Assembly (NCBI GenBank): GCA_037576195.1
Contig: CM075102.1
Span: 48,790,745-48,854,744, forward strand
Reading direction: 5' to 3'
Length of the DNA: 64,000 bases
From: Phytoseiulus persimilis
Lineage: Eukaryota; Arthropoda; Arachnida; Mesostigmata; Phytoseiidae
The first letter of the stretch is position 1, and every line of letters begins with the position of its first letter. Under the pieces are notes generated by a model. The model worked only from the letters and a program-made list of their open reading frames with translations, was not told the DNA's origin and did no database searches. This document shows, in pieces, positions 47,601 through 60,262 of the stretch. The position numbers were made by a program, and so were the translations under genes.

Positions 47601-49104
47601 CCGAGAAGCGTTCAGTCATCCGGTAGTAACCATCGAGGAGAGTGCACAGCTCGGTCAGGTTTCGCTCCTTGAGCAACATCATGATTGGTTGTTCATCGCG
47701 AATGTGTATTTCAACGGAATTCGCATCCAGGGGGAGTAGATAACTCATCTGCGACATCGGGAATACATCACCTGGCATCTTGTCTTGGAAAATCTTCAAG
47801 AACGGGCCTTCATTCGCTTGAGGTGTACCGTAGGACAAGTGCCCGACAATGACCTGCACCTCGTAGGTCTTGCCGTCCCTCACGATTTGGGCCTGAGAAA
47901 CGGAAACTCGGGTATTAGTCAAACCCTTGGGAGCGGATGGCGAACAGGAAGCGGCGACGTGCTGGGCGGCCTGCACTTACCTCGAAATGTTCCTGACGGC
48001 TGCCAAGAAGCACTTCGCTCACACCGTTTATGAAAGCGGTTTTTATGGCCGAGAGCTCAAGGTAACAGTCATTGAAACATTTTTTCACACAGAGTATGAA
48101 ATCTTTTTTGACCACTTTTTTCTTCCACCAGAAGAATTTCCAGGTGGCGGGCAGAGCACTTGACTCCAAGAGTTCCGCAGTTTTCTCATCCGTGGGGGCC
48201 TCATTTTTCTCAATAAGTTGCTTCACGTAGTCCATGGCCACTAGGCCCATGAGTTGGCTGACCAGCTCGTGGCTGTATTCTTTCACCTCAAACTCATTGA
48301 AGAGGTAGTTCAGCATTTGGTGATAGTAGAGGTTGAGAGTATTGGGTTCTTCCAAGAGTCCAGAGTGGATCGGATGGAATCTGGAATATTCACATTTGCT
48401 CCACCTGATTGAAATGTTCAGGAAATGGGTGAACTTCGATTGCTCTCAATTTCGATCGGTCAGAACGGACTCGTTTCTCATTCTGCAAGATGAGCTCACC
48501 TGATTCGCAGCTGGAGCTCGTGGCTCACTCCATCTCCTCCAACAGTTTCATGGGCACCCAAATACGCTCTCTTGTCGGAGTCGTACAGAGCTGTGAGATA
48601 CCTGAAAGGTGGATTGCTGGAGGTTGGTGATCGGAAAAAGCGACGCCGACATCCTGAGGGCTGGAGTCGTAGTTTCGCGAACCTTCTCAGTGATCGTTCA
48701 TCGATGTCGACGAGGACGACGATAGGAGAGATGGAAGTACACTCCATGTAGCTTAGCTACTACCTTGAGCACGACACGTGAGAACCGGTCGAAAAAAGAA
48801 GTATCTGTCTCTCTGACGGCGAGTGTACAATAAATAATCCGAGTTGACCATACATCAAATGCATACGGCAAAAAATCAAACACGGCAATTTTCGAATTCC
48901 AATGTTTTCAGGCAGACATTTAGGATAGGAGACCGTACTGTTATGGCCAAACATGATCGTTCCAGAGAAACCTCAGACTTACCGGTACACTGGAGGAACA
49001 CTATTGAGCTCGCAAGCTCTCTGAATGAGTTCGTCGACAACATGTGCTGTTTCCCCTTGTAACCGAACCAAGGGGATAGATTTCGTCACAACGAAGTCCA
49101 CCAT
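44661..49104 (-). CDS. JAK: Janus kinase (JAK) non-receptor tyrosine kinase
   Basis: Eight exons, 49104-48983, 48601-48500, 48380-47981, 47892-47482, 47369-46995, 46911-46646, 46490-45915 and 45783-44661, join exactly in phase to 1124 residues, the usual JAK length. A FERM domain comes first (YLTALYDSDKRAYLGAHETV; ELCTLLDGYYRM), then a divergent SH2 domain (LAYRVYHVDAL), the JH2 pseudokinase and the JH1 kinase. JH1 is complete: glycine loop IGQGFFGMV, lysine in VAAKIMK, HRDLAARN, DFGLA, tandem activation-loop tyrosines in DKDYYRIQ, and APES. JH2 has HGKIRCRSA in place of the HRD loop and LGEPG in place of DFG, and no lysine at the VAIK position (AVVCRVL). JAK binds cytokine receptors through FERM-SH2 and phosphorylates STATs. 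The start is the first ATG after a likely 5' UTR intron acceptor at 49110. Confidence 0.95.
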
Positions 49105-51440
49105 TGCTCGACACTGCAAGACCAGCCAGGCTAAGAACACATCCAGAAGAATCTGATCATCGATGGATGTTGACTACAATTTCTCTCCGCGGTTTAGATT
49201 CCTACGAGAAATCGAGTGCTGGTAACCTCACTGCTCTCCCGAAAGACGGATACGCATGAGACAATGGAACCGAAACTTCAGATGACGGGCTGAGAACTAT
49301 GAGGGCCTATGCTCTCAGGCAAGGAACATTGACGCGCACTGATTCTTCCACTGATGGAGTTCCTCTCAGCAGGTAATGCCACCGGAAGAACCGTGAAGTC
49401 AAACATCAACAACGTCCAGACTCGAGTGGCGAGAGACTTCAGCATTGAATAGAGTACTGAACTTCTCCCCCCTGCGTTCCGCGCAACCTTTCGAAACGGA
49501 AAAGTAGGATGCCGGCAGGGTGCTTTTCGGTTTGGCGCCCGGCGAGTTGAGCAGCCGAATATGGCCAGTTATTCAAAGTCTCCACAGGCCATCATAGCCG
49601 AGACGTGGAGAGGGAGCGCCTGAAATCAAAACACAGGGACGGCGGGGTTGGGCCATATGGGACAGGGGCCAAGTGATCGTATTCCGATCGTGTCTTGGTT
49701 GTTTCTCATGCGCGGATTTGAGAGAGGGACAATGATAGCAGCGCGCGGTTTTTCGAAAATCTGAGCGCGAAATACATAATATCGCTCTGAGCGGTATGTT
49801 CGCGAGATATCACATCATGATTGAGAAAAACGAGTCAGGCCGTGGACCGATCCGGGGTGGAAATCGAAGACTAGAAGAATAGACTGTGACGAACAGTTCA
49901 CACCTTCCAGGTAATCATTGGAGCAGGCCCTGATCCCCTGAGAAAATTTGAAGAAGAGCCAAGCGCTTGCTCCCAACAGGAGAACGGAGGGGGTGGAGGT
50001 CCATTTCAGAAAGACGACCCTTCAAGGTCCGCTGATCAGCGACATTCTCTGTATTCGCTCACAAGTACGGGTCTCCGCGGTAAAACCGGACTGTCGAAGA
50101 GAGAATACCAATGAGAAGAGAAAAGTTTCCAACGCATATCGACTCATCTGATTCATAATATCTCGCGAGTTTCCGACGTCTTTGTCGATAAGCTATTCTG
50201 ACTATTGGTTTCCTCATGCATTCAATCATAACTTCCGCTCTTTGTTCGCATCCGAGATAGGGATCATGTGACGCGATAAATGTATCTAACAATGGGATTG
50301 ATGGAAGATTTCGCTCTCGCAGATACACTCGACCGACACCTAGATATAGAATACCGAGCGGAAAATCTCTCCTTTCGTTGCTATAGACGCTTTAACGCAC
50401 CCTATCTCCCGTCCGTTGTTCGTTCCTCTTCATATGCACAGTCCGATGATGGTCAGTTCATTCGCAGGGAAACAAACAGGGCACAGACGGCCGGAGTGAT
50501 CACTAACAACTTGTATGATGAGGGGCTTTTTATCAGAACTGGCTCATCATTGGAAGCTGGCAATATCAAGGGGAGGATCTCCAGTCTTGATGAGTAGCGC
50601 AAGGCGACTTCAGGCTTCGGAATCCACAAGGGAGGGAGAAGCTGGCACGTCGCGGGTTCTTCAGACCAGCCAGGATGACTCGGAACCCCTCTTGAATGTC
50701 TTCGCTCGGAGGTGCCGGTCGCGAGCTACTTGCCACCCTATGAATAGCCCGCTGACGTTGGTCGCTGACTCCTGGCTCGACAGTGATTGTAGATGACCGC
50801 CTACGTGCGCGCATACTATCCTCCCTCAGAGCTGGGAGACAACGAATCCATTCCTGAACCAGAGTATCCCGATTCTGTCTGCAAAATTCGAATGGAAAGT
50901 CGCACCTCAGGTAAGATCGTCAACGTAGCGCACTGCGGACATGAGCGACACTGCCAGTGCGTATTCCATCCAGCGTCTCACAGAGCCTCAGAAAAGGGTC
51001 TTCCAGCAGTGGAAACCAACGTATGAAGACATGATACATCCGTGACTCCTGTAAAAAGCTTCCGTGTGCGATACGCTGATCCATGGAAAATTCTATGCGG
51101 CTCCATTATCTATTCACCCGATCGCTAGAGGCGTCGACTCAGCTGAATGATGCCGAAAAAGAAGAACGCGATCGGTGCCTCTTCTGGAGTTGTCCAGGAA
51201 TAGAATAGGAGGGCTGATGTATCTTCGGGGACCTATCCATGATCGTGAGCATCAGTGTGAATTGAAGCTCGCGCAACTGTCGGAGCCCCAGCATGGAAGC
51301 TGCGGCCCATGTCATCAGTTTCATTTGATTGTTAGGGAAAACCGAGCGGGGATCACAATCGGTCCTCTAAAAGCTGTTGAATTTTAGTTGGGCTGATAAA
51401 TGATGCATATCGAAATCTATTTGATTGTGTTCCTCTAGAG
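49105..51440. other. Intergenic between JAK and HMG gene 1
   Basis: The divergent JAK and HMG promoters should lie here. A plus-strand frame at 50793-50940 (contains YYPPSELGDNESIPEPEYP, followed by a GTAAGA donor) and a segment near 50970-51040 (reading RLTEPQKRVFQQWKPTYE) look like possible exons of an unrecognised small gene. Otherwise nothing was seen. Confidence 0.35.
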
Positions 51441-53580
51441 ATGACGGAGAGCAGCTATGAAAGTGCGCCTGAAGACAGTGGCACTTGGAGCGGATCGGAG
51501 GATGGGAGCGTGTTGACAGGCGGAAGACAGCCTACGACAGCCTATTTCCTTTGGATGATGAAAAATCGGAAGCGAATCAAAAAAGAAAATCCTGGTATGT
51601 CCATTACCGAACTCGCCAAAGAATGTGGCAAACAGTGGAGCCAGCTTCCTGACAAAGCAAAATGGGAGAAACGGAACAATAAGCTCAGGAAAAAGTGGCG
51701 AGAAGCTAAAGAAAAGGTCCGTTCGTGATTTCACGCAGATATATGTCCTACTCATTGATCTCGCTTCTTATTTGCGAATCTGCTTTCCTGATTGAGAGGT
51801 TGCTGCGATCGATGATCTTCGATTACAGGGCACTGAGGGTGATTTCGATACCGCTAGCCAGGGTGACGAGGATGCCGAGTCGGAAAAACCGATCAGCAAA
51901 AGCCAAGCCAACAGCGGAGATTCGGATTCCGAAGATAACAGTGGGTCTGAGAGTAGAGATAAGGAGTCTAAAGATAAAAAGTCTGAGCGCAAAGATATCA
52001 AGTCGAAAGACAAAACAAAGAAGTCCAAGGACAAGGATAAAAAGCTCAAAGGCAAAGATGGGAGGTCCGGGGACAAACATGGGAATTCGGAGAACAAAAA
52101 AAAGAAACTCAAAGACAGGAATATAGGTGGAGATAAGAAGCTCAAAGAGAAGGATGGAGAGCCTAAGGTCGAGGACAGAAAGTCGAAGAGCAAGGATGGA
52201 AAGTCAAAGGACAGGGATGAGAAGTTCAAACAGAAGAGTAAAAAGACCAAGGATGAAAAGGCCTCCGATAAGCATGGGAAGCCCAAGAACAGAGTTGGAA
52301 AGTCCAAAGACGAGGATGCAACGTCCAAGGACAAGAATAAAAAGTCCGAAGAAAGGGGGTCTGGGGGTGATAACAAAAAAGGGAAGAGAGCTAGAGCAAA
52401 AGATGAAAAGTCAACAGGCAAGAAGGGCGGGGAAATTGCGACCAAGGGTGAGAAAACGAAGAGCAGGAACAAGAAAGGAGCGGAAGCTGGAGCCGCGGGT
52501 CGAAGGCTCAGTGAGAGAACCGAGCGTGCAGATGAGGCTACAAGTGAAGAGGTTCGAGCAAAGAAGAGAGCGAAAGGTGCAGTCGGAGGTGATAAATCCA
52601 GAGGCAAAGACGAGAAAGTACGTGACAACGCGGCCAAGGTCGGGAAAACTGAAGACATTCCCAAGAAAAAAGGGAAGAAAGGGGTCGACAACACGGGGAC
52701 GAAAGCTGCAACAGGCAAGATTGAATCGTCTAGCAAAGAGAAAAAACGAGAGAGAGACGTGTCCAAGAAGCAAAAATCTGAGGGCAAGGAAACGAAACGA
52801 GCGAAAATGGACACGCAGAGCAAGAAGTCCGGGAAAAAGGGGCAGGCTCCGGAGCTCGAGGCCAAGAAGAAGCAAGGCCCAAAGCCCGAGGCCAAGGGGA
52901 AAAAGAATTCACGGCAAGTATTCGCGGCTGAAGCAGCTCCCAAATCAAAGACTGCAGTCCCAAAAGGAGATAATAATAGTCAGAAACCCAAGAAGTCCAA
53001 GAATGACGACAAGAAGCGTCCACGGGAGAATTCATCTGATGACGTTGTGTCTGACAAAAAAGGAACAAAAAAGAACAAAAACGCCGCTGCAATGGAGAAG
53101 CCGACCAGATCGAAGCGGCCAGAGGAAAAACAGGGAAAAGGCCAGACCGCTGATCGGAAATCTCCCAAAGCGAGGAGCGGAGCTCCGACAAACAAGTTGG
53201 GAGGTTCGGAGGTCAAGAACAAAATTCAATCTAGAGGCGACAACGCAGCTCAAAAGCAATCCAAACCAGGCAGTAAGGATAAGATTTCGTCGATGAAGAA
53301 GTCATCCCCCGGAAAACGATCGAAATCTGGAAATAAAAAGGATAAGCTTTCAGCGGACGATTCCTCGCAAGATCAGCTGGAGCAACCAGGTGTTGAGGGC
53401 AAAGGAATAGCACAGGGCGAATCATCCGAAAACGTTCCTGCAGAGCCTGGAGAGGATATGGGAAAAAACCGTGCGGATGAATCACTCGATGATAAATCAT
53501 CGGAAACGAAAGATGAGGCGAAGGAACCACCGGCAGAAGGATCATCTCATGACCAGCTAGCCGAAACTGGGGCTAAATGA
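51441..53580 (+). CDS. HMG-box protein 1 with long lysine/serine-rich tail
   Basis: Two exons, 51441-51716 and 51829-53580, give 675 residues. Exon 1 has an HMG box reading TTAYFLWMMKNRKRIKKENP then GMSITELAKECGKQWSQL, closest to the box of SSRP1, the FACT subunit (LW-NASREKIKSDHPGISITDL). Exon 2 is one open frame of 583 codons, low-complexity and very rich in K, S, D, E and G, with short repeats of the type SKDK/SKDG; near the end it becomes acidic and ends EPPAEGSSHDQLAETGAK. The HMG box bends DNA; the basic tail probably binds DNA or histones, so a nuclear chromatin role is likely. It lacks the SSRP1 N-terminal PH domains. The start follows a CTCTAG acceptor by two bases, implying a 5' UTR intron. 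Long frames on other strands here are by-products of the biased composition. Confidence 0.85.
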
Positions 53581-54671
53581 GTAACCATCGAGCAAAGAAC
53601 TCACAGACAGTATGGCACCTGGATCAGGAATGGTGGAGATACAACTGGCCCTATAAATCAGTCGCAGGAGTGCAAAACAGACACCTAAGGTTACTGATGA
53701 TGGAATAGGGTCAACAGATTGAATGAAGGTTCCGTCCTGGCGGCCGCTGTTCTCGCAGAAATTCCGTGGGTTTTCCGCTTTGGGAGAACCGAGGATAAAA
53801 ATCAGATGAGCTTCTTCATCATGTGGACAAATGCCTAAAAACGCCAGCACCGTTCGAATGATTTCCGACCTCGGGACTTCGAGACTCGCGAGCAGCGCAT
53901 CTGGCTCAGAAACTGCTCCGCATCGACCAAACGGGCAATTCTCAGCTAGGGTCCAAGGGAGACTCTCCCAGACCAGATTTTTTCCTGACAAAGCGTTGCC
54001 TCAACCGTATAATTTTCTAAATTCCCCAACCTTGCTCGACATTCATTCATCTCATATTACGCGGGGCTCACAGCATTCAGACATTCGCAATGGCTTGCGA
54101 CGTCCATAGCAGAGCTCAGTGGATCTCTCAGCATTCGCGTCAATTATGTGCGGATCAGGCTCCTTCTCGAGCGAAGGTGCTGTTTGGTTCAGTCGGAGAT
54201 TCGCTTGCCCGTGAAAGGCATCGAATCGGATTTCGTGGAGGGGGTACTAACCCTACTGTCGAAACTGATGTGAAGACTGATGATTCAAAGAGTACGTGAA
54301 TCCCGAGATGAAGAGCGACCACACAATGAGGCTTCGCTGTGAAATATTTAGGATAATAGGAGGTTATTCGACATCGGAGTAGAGTCCGTTATATGGAAGC
54401 TACTGATTGGGAGCTGAATTGCAGTTGCTAGCGCAAACGCGAGTTTCTCCATTTCGGAGAATCGATTGAACTAGAACATCAAACATCTCTAGCCACTACG
54501 GATCCTTTATACGCCTAGATGAGCCGGGGTGGAGCAGTCCGTCTCCCTCGCATCGGGGAGGCTTGCATTGGATTTATTCCAGCCCAAGATATACACCAAA
54601 ACAAGTTCCTCTCCGTTCAAATATTGCCAATTGACTCGCCCCGTGTAGCTCCAGCCCCAGGTATCATTAAT
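53581..54671. other. Intergenic, no gene supported
   Basis: A minus-strand frame of 144 codons at 53557-53991 overlaps the end of the HMG gene and has no recognisable domain. The right part borders the LTR element. No other structure seen. Confidence 0.35.
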
Positions 54672-54885
54672 TGTTCCAGGTACCACCAGAGAGCGCCTCG
54701 GCCATCTCAAAGAATATGGTGCGAGGGCAAATTTGGAAGGGAAAGCTGGGAGTTGAGCATAGAGAGAGTAAAACAGGCATTCTTACTTGAGACGAATGTC
54801 AAGCTGGTAGCACCCGCGATATCCAGTGGACGAGTCACGCTCGAAAGAATGAAAGTAGTGAGCGAACCAGCCCATAGTGTCATCG
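54672..54885 (+). repeat. 5' LTR of the gypsy-like element
   Basis: Matches 59358-59560 in direct orientation; shared blocks include CCAGAGAGCGCCTCGGCCAT and ATGGTGCGAGGGCA. Outer limits are approximate. Confidence 0.75.
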
Positions 54886-56724
54886 GTTTAAGTGGTGGAG
54901 ATTGCGTTTCGATTCCCTGTGCAACTGCCGCTCTACCGTCGGAAAACTAGCCGAATTCGTCCGATCCGAAAACTGGAGACTCTCCTCAAGGATGACAACT
55001 CGAAATACATGCCGCACCTTAACTACGTGATCCAGCTGTGCAGTAAAGTTGATCAAGCTATGTCGGACGAGAAAGTCATTGTGAGGTGTATACGGACGCT
55101 CCGACCGGTGGATATACGAACCGTGGTGGCATTGTTCAAGCCGGCGTCCCTCAGGGAGCTTCGAAGCCACTTGGCGCGGCTGAACCGAGCGGCTCCGATT
55201 TCAAACGCGGGATTTCTTCCTCCATGCTTCAGTGGTGAAGGTGTGAACCGCCCGGTGTGGTACTCTCTGAAAACTCGAATGGAGAAATCCAATTTCTACG
55301 TTCCCGCTCAACCCCGCGGAATCGCGGAGGCCTAGCAAGACGAAGATACCGAACTCCCAGCACAGAGAGAAGACTTAGCTTGCCGTTGCACGAGATGAGA
55401 GCTCCGCTGCAGCCAAACCAGCTGAGGAATCGCTTTCTGACGCCCTATCACCCCATTCCGGCCCTGATCGCGCTAAAAAACTCATCGCAGCTTCAGCACA
55501 ACGAAGAGAACGCACGCTTCGAGGGCAATCGTCGCCTACCAGACGGCCGGGCGTTATGTAACTGGTGTAATAATAGAGGACACACGATGAAATATTGCAG
55601 AAACCGCAAAAACGGTCTGCCACGCACACTTGTGTCGTCCCAGTCGGGCCGTTGAGCAGTCTCCTTCCGTCGCAGCTGTCAACCTCCACGGAAACTACGT
55701 AGAGATTTTCTCTGACCACCGCGGGACCGTCCCTGCTTTAGCGGACCTGAGGGCCGATGTTTCAGTCAGGGGATCTAGCTTTGCAGAAAAATCAACTAGG
55801 TTCCAGTCTGATCCAGTATACGACTCCGCTCCAGCGTTTATAAGAGTCGCAGACGGTTCGAAGGTCAGGGTTCAGGGTTCTTGTACGCTCCGCGCGGGTT
55901 TCAATGATATCAGGAAACTATTCCCGTCTGAGTTCGCCATCGTTGAGTCTCTAAATAGCAAGGTCATTCGAGCATTCGATTTTTGGCGAGCGGTCGGCGC
56001 AACATTCGATTTTAGAAATGGGAAGGTTCGTCTCCACGGGTCCTTCAGATAAGCAGGGAACGGCAGTTTTCCCAGGCGGCCTAGTAATCGCTTCAATCAG
56101 TGTGAATCCAGACAATCCACAGAAAGCGTCGAGGGAGGTAACACCAGGAAAGTCGGCTTCGGAGATCGCGATAATTAATTCGGGGCAGTGTTACGATCTT
56201 GCCCAGAGAAGCCGTAGTGGTAGACTTAGAAGAGCTGGATGTCAACAACTCCTGCAGCGATCATCCCGCCGGGGGCTCCTTCATTCTACACCAAGCTCCA
56301 GCACTCCAAACGAAGAAGAATCCGCCCATCGCGAGCTCAACAGGACAGGGCCTGTTGGGCAAGAGGGACCGAGAGAAGACAGCGTCCTCCATCCCAGATA
56401 AGCTGTTTGAGTTCCGAGTACTCCCGTTTTGGATCTCCAACGGTCCAGCGACGTTCGAGCGAATGAAGCGAAAATACTGCTTGGCCCACCTGCACGACTC
56501 GTGCATTTTCGCAAAACCCTGTAGAAAACAACCAGCGCCTCGCGGAAATTCTGAGGTGTCCAGATCAAGCCAACCTGTCGCTGAACTTCAAGAAGTGCTA
56601 TTTCGGCGCCACGAACATCTCGCTCCTGGGCCATCAGATCTCGCCGAACGGGGTCCTGGCCGATCCAGAAGAGACCGATGCCATCCGATCCTTCGCAACC
56701 TCGAAAAACTTGAACTCGCCCAGG

Positions 56725-57787
56725 CAGTGGCGTATCTAGGGGGGGGGGGGGCGAGGGTGCGGCCCGCACCGGGCGGCACACCTCAGGGCGGCACCAGGGG
56801 CGGCATTTTCACTTCGATGTTCTTTTCATCATGTGGCTTCGGTTGATCGGCAAGAATATTCGAGACTCTCAGGAGAACTTCTTCACGATATTTCCGGAGC
56901 TCAGCTTGTTCGGAGCCCGCGTGAGACAGTGAGAACGGTAAACCGAGGGAAAATCATTTCGCAGACGGGAATCGCTATACTGCAAGAGAAGATTCATCGG
57001 AATAACAACGCGGACTGAGCGGATTTCATTTCTTTTTTCGCGTCGGCTCATTTCACTCAGGGCACACTCCACGTAGGATCAGTGGTCGTGAAAACAAAGG
57101 GAGAGTTGACATGCAGTCGAGCAAATGACAACACAATTCGCGAAGCACTTGACGATAAATATCAACGATCCAGCAGCTTCATAAATCAGCGTGCATCCCT
57201 TCGTCGCTTTTAGTGAGATACTTCTCCTCATCACTATCCCGTACGAAGGAACGCATTCGCCAAACTCAGGTACAGCCTCCGAGATCTTCTTGACAGTACT
57301 TCGATCATCGGGTTATTCTGTATAGAATGCTGCCACTCTGCCCCAAAGGTCGATTTGTTTTTTTTTCTTCGGATAAGCTCTGCTAGTTGTGAGAGGATCT
57401 TTTCGAAGCTTAAGCTCATCAAGTCTCATCTCCGGTCAAGTATGAGTCAGTTGCGTTTGTCGAACCTCGCGATCCTCTCCATAGAGAACGAGCTGTCTTG
57501 TGGCATCGACATGGAGGAAGCGATACATGAATTTGCAATCCTCAAAGCTCGGAGGGTTGCACTATGAGGTGCATCATAAAGTCCGAAAACGCGGTTCAAA
57601 TAAATCAATATACTGTCAACATTAAGTACCAAAGTTATGGCTGGTTTCCCTCAAATTCGTTTGGCTCCACGTTCGTTTGGTCACGCACAAGAGCTCCTCC
57701 AGTTTTTTTTGGGGGGGGGGGGGGAGGCGACATTTTCGGAATCTCCGAGCTCCGCCCCGGGCGGCACTTCGCCTAGGTACGCCCCTG
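56725..57787 (+). mobile_element. Internally deleted hAT transposon inside the LTR element (1063 bp)
   Basis: Ends are CAGTGGCGTATCTAGG and, inverted, CAGGGGCGTACCTAGG, flanked by an exact 8-bp duplication CGCCCAGG (56717-56724 and 57788-57795), the hAT hallmark. Near the right end, 57355-57567, a frame encodes the hAT C-terminal dimerisation domain: SSASCERIFSKLKLIKSHLR, then LSNLAILSIENELS. The rest of the transposase, including the catalytic core, is missing, so the copy cannot move itself. Runs of 12-14 G lie just inside each end. The frame reads without a stop over the domain, suggesting a younger insertion than its retroelement host. Confidence 0.92.
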
Positions 57788-59357
57788 CGCCCAGGAGCTT
57801 CCTTAGCCCCTACTCATATCATAGGCATTCATGGAGCACTCCTCGAAGGTGGCAGCACCGCCAAACAACCTGCTCAACGACGGCGTAAAATTTCAATGGA
57901 ATACGGAACACCGGTCGGCGTTCGAGGACTTGGAGGGATAACTCTCTCAACCACCGCTGTTGGGCCAATCAGCTCGGGAAAACTTTTCGAGCAATGAACA
58001 AATGAACTTGGTAGGTAGGATGGGAATGAATATTTCGGGTGCTTTCTTCTCGACTCTCATGGCTCGTACCGAAGGAGGAACGTTTTTTTAGCTTCTCCAG
58101 ACCGGCTGTACTTGGAACGGAGGCTTGTAAATACGGAATCGGAGCTCTCCTAGCGCAGATAAACACAGCCGGAGTGGAGCGAGCTATTGACTTCGCCGGT
58201 CGCAGGTTGTCAGGTCTGGAACCCCCATACTCAATAACGCATCAAGAGGGACTCGCTCTCATCTGAGCGATAAAAAAAGCTCAAAGCATACGTTCACAGC
58301 CGCCCAGTGAGTGTCATTACAGATCAGCGTGCGTTGATTCGGCTAATGACATCGAAAAACTTAACAGACCGCCTGACGAGATGGGTTCTCGCACCGCAGG
58401 AATACGACATACCGTGATGAACAACACGGAACGAAGCATTCGGATGCAGACCGTCTCTCACGGCCTCCGGTGACAACGGCAAACGGTGATGTTGAACAAA
58501 AGCAAAATGATCCCTAGCCTCAGCGATCCCGATCTGGCAATCCAGCAATAAACTCGCCAACCCCGATTCAGCACATTCCAGTATCAAGACACCTGAAAAT
58601 GAATTCGATTTCGCTGACATCTCAAGCCAAAGTTCAAGAAGACGATCCAGCACTGGGAATGATGAAAGACCGCGACGGAAGATCCAGCACGTTCGAGATC
58701 GCCACGGGAAGGCTTCTCAATGAAATGAGAAAAACTTCTCAAGGACCGGATACGAATTATTGCTGGTTCTTCCCGAATACACGAGAGAGGAGGCCCTGGC
58801 CGCAGCATAAACCGCGGAAGAAGCGGGACGCCCAGGCATCGCCAAAACCCAAACTCGTCCAGAAGCATTACCTGCCGCCAGCATACCGGGACGCGAAGAG
58901 CTTCGTCAGAAGCTGCGCCCAATGCCAGGGACGGTAAAGCGATCCACCGAAAATCAGCCAGCTTCAGAACATGGCGGGGAGGTAGCAGCTACCTTCGATG
59001 CGATGCTTCCGTCACCTCCAGTCGCAAAGACGAGTACGGAAAATAACTAGAGCGGCGGCTTGACGAAGCAAGGGATGCGAGGAATTGAAACCAGTCCTGG
59101 CGGCAGAAGATCAAACAAGCGCGGCCCAGCAGAACGAGCAGGAAGACGAGAGAGCCAGCAACACCCCGGCACCACTGAAGAAAACCAGCATGGCCCCAGC
59201 ACCCATAGACACAGCCGGGAACACGGAACAGTCGCAGAAACAGGAAATAGGTTCCCGACTAGAGACCTGATACGCCCTGGAAACCTGGGAAAAGCAAATC
59301 AATTATGTTGGGACAATGTGGGATTTTAAACGCTCTCGCACAGCGTAGCTCAAGCCC

Positions 59358-59560
59358 TGGGTTCCAGTACTACCAGAGAGCGCCTCGGCCATCTCGAAGA
59401 AGATGGTGCGAGGGCAGACTCGAAAGCAACATGGAAGTTGAACAAATGAGAGGGGAAACAGGCATTCTCAGTCGATAGTTCAGCTCGTCGCAACCGCCAT
59501 ATCCAGTTAGGGAGTCGCGCTCGAAAGAATGAAGTGAGCGTAGCAGTCCTCTGTGTCATC
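59358..59560 (+). repeat. 3' LTR of the gypsy-like element
   Basis: Partner of the repeat at 54672-54885. Identity is visibly reduced with small insertions and deletions, pointing to an old insertion. Confidence 0.75.
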
Positions 59561-60262
59561 CCCACCATTTCATACCGGGATTCCCGTTTTGCCTCGTTAT
59601 CAGGTGCGGAAGAGTTATAGTTGAGTCGGGTGGATGACACCGCTCACTTTCCCTCTCAGAAGCTGCGATTCCACGTAGTTCGCACCTCGAAGGAATGCTA
59701 AGAAATACCATGAGGGGATTTATCATTGACGATAAATAGTTTCCACGAAGTGTTTCGTATGATTCTGAGCGAGCATGTATCGAGACCTCTTTCGCCTTAG
59801 GACTGTGGTCTCGTCGATTCCCCATAAGAAGGTAGTCACTTCGTTTCGACGACCGGGAAGCGTTCGATCTTATCAACAGCAGTCGTCGACGGTGCCGTCC
59901 CGCCCAACCCGTTATCGAACGTGTCGAACTGGCAAGCGTGCGTTTCCGTCGATAGCGATTCGGTGCGGCAAGCTGCTGCGAGTATTCAACTTTCATCCAA
60001 ACTTGTTCATATAGCTCGCGCGTCTGAGTTTTCGAGAAGAATTCTCGAAATTGATGCGAGCGGAGAACGCGAGGCACTCTAGAATAGCGAGAGCTGGCGC
60101 CTAAGGGTAATCAGTACTGTTCAGTGCGAGATTCGATGAATTAAGCCCTGAGATAGGTTCTCTCGTACGCACGAGCGCAGAGGAGGTTATGGGGCAGAAA
60201 AATGTTCCCGAGGAAAGTTCCAACGTTATTGAGCGACTTTCACAGAACAGAGACGTTTCCTC
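59561..60262. other. Spacer between retroelement fragments
   Basis: A minus-strand frame of 173 codons at 59556-60077 has no recognisable domain and starts within the LTR. Nothing else seen. Confidence 0.35.

Larger units (their letters stand above)
54672..59560 (+). mobile_element. Old Ty3/gypsy-like LTR retroelement, broken
   Basis: Two direct terminal repeats of about 210 bp (54672-54885 and 59358-59560) enclose recognisable parts in the expected order: a gag region with a CCHC zinc knuckle near 55555-55600, a protease-like stretch near 55730, reverse transcriptase (LFEFRVLPF and similar) around 56400-56720, RNase H around 58080-58330, and the HHCC region of an integrase around 58870-58930. 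Order and motifs fit Ty3/gypsy. The element is clearly broken, with many interruptions, and the terminal repeats have diverged visibly, so it is old. A 1063 bp hAT transposon is inserted inside it; without this it would be about 3.8 kb. Confidence 0.8.

Noticed and set aside
51768-52943. 391-codon minus-strand frame opposite the HMG gene tail
   Set aside because: It is the S/L/F-rich mirror of the K/S/D-rich coding exon, lacks any domain, and the plus-strand frame continues the HMG box exon in phase.
52127-53296. 389-codon plus-strand frame in a second phase of the same exon
   Set aside because: Arginine/serine-rich shadow of the real frame; it does not connect to the HMG box exon.
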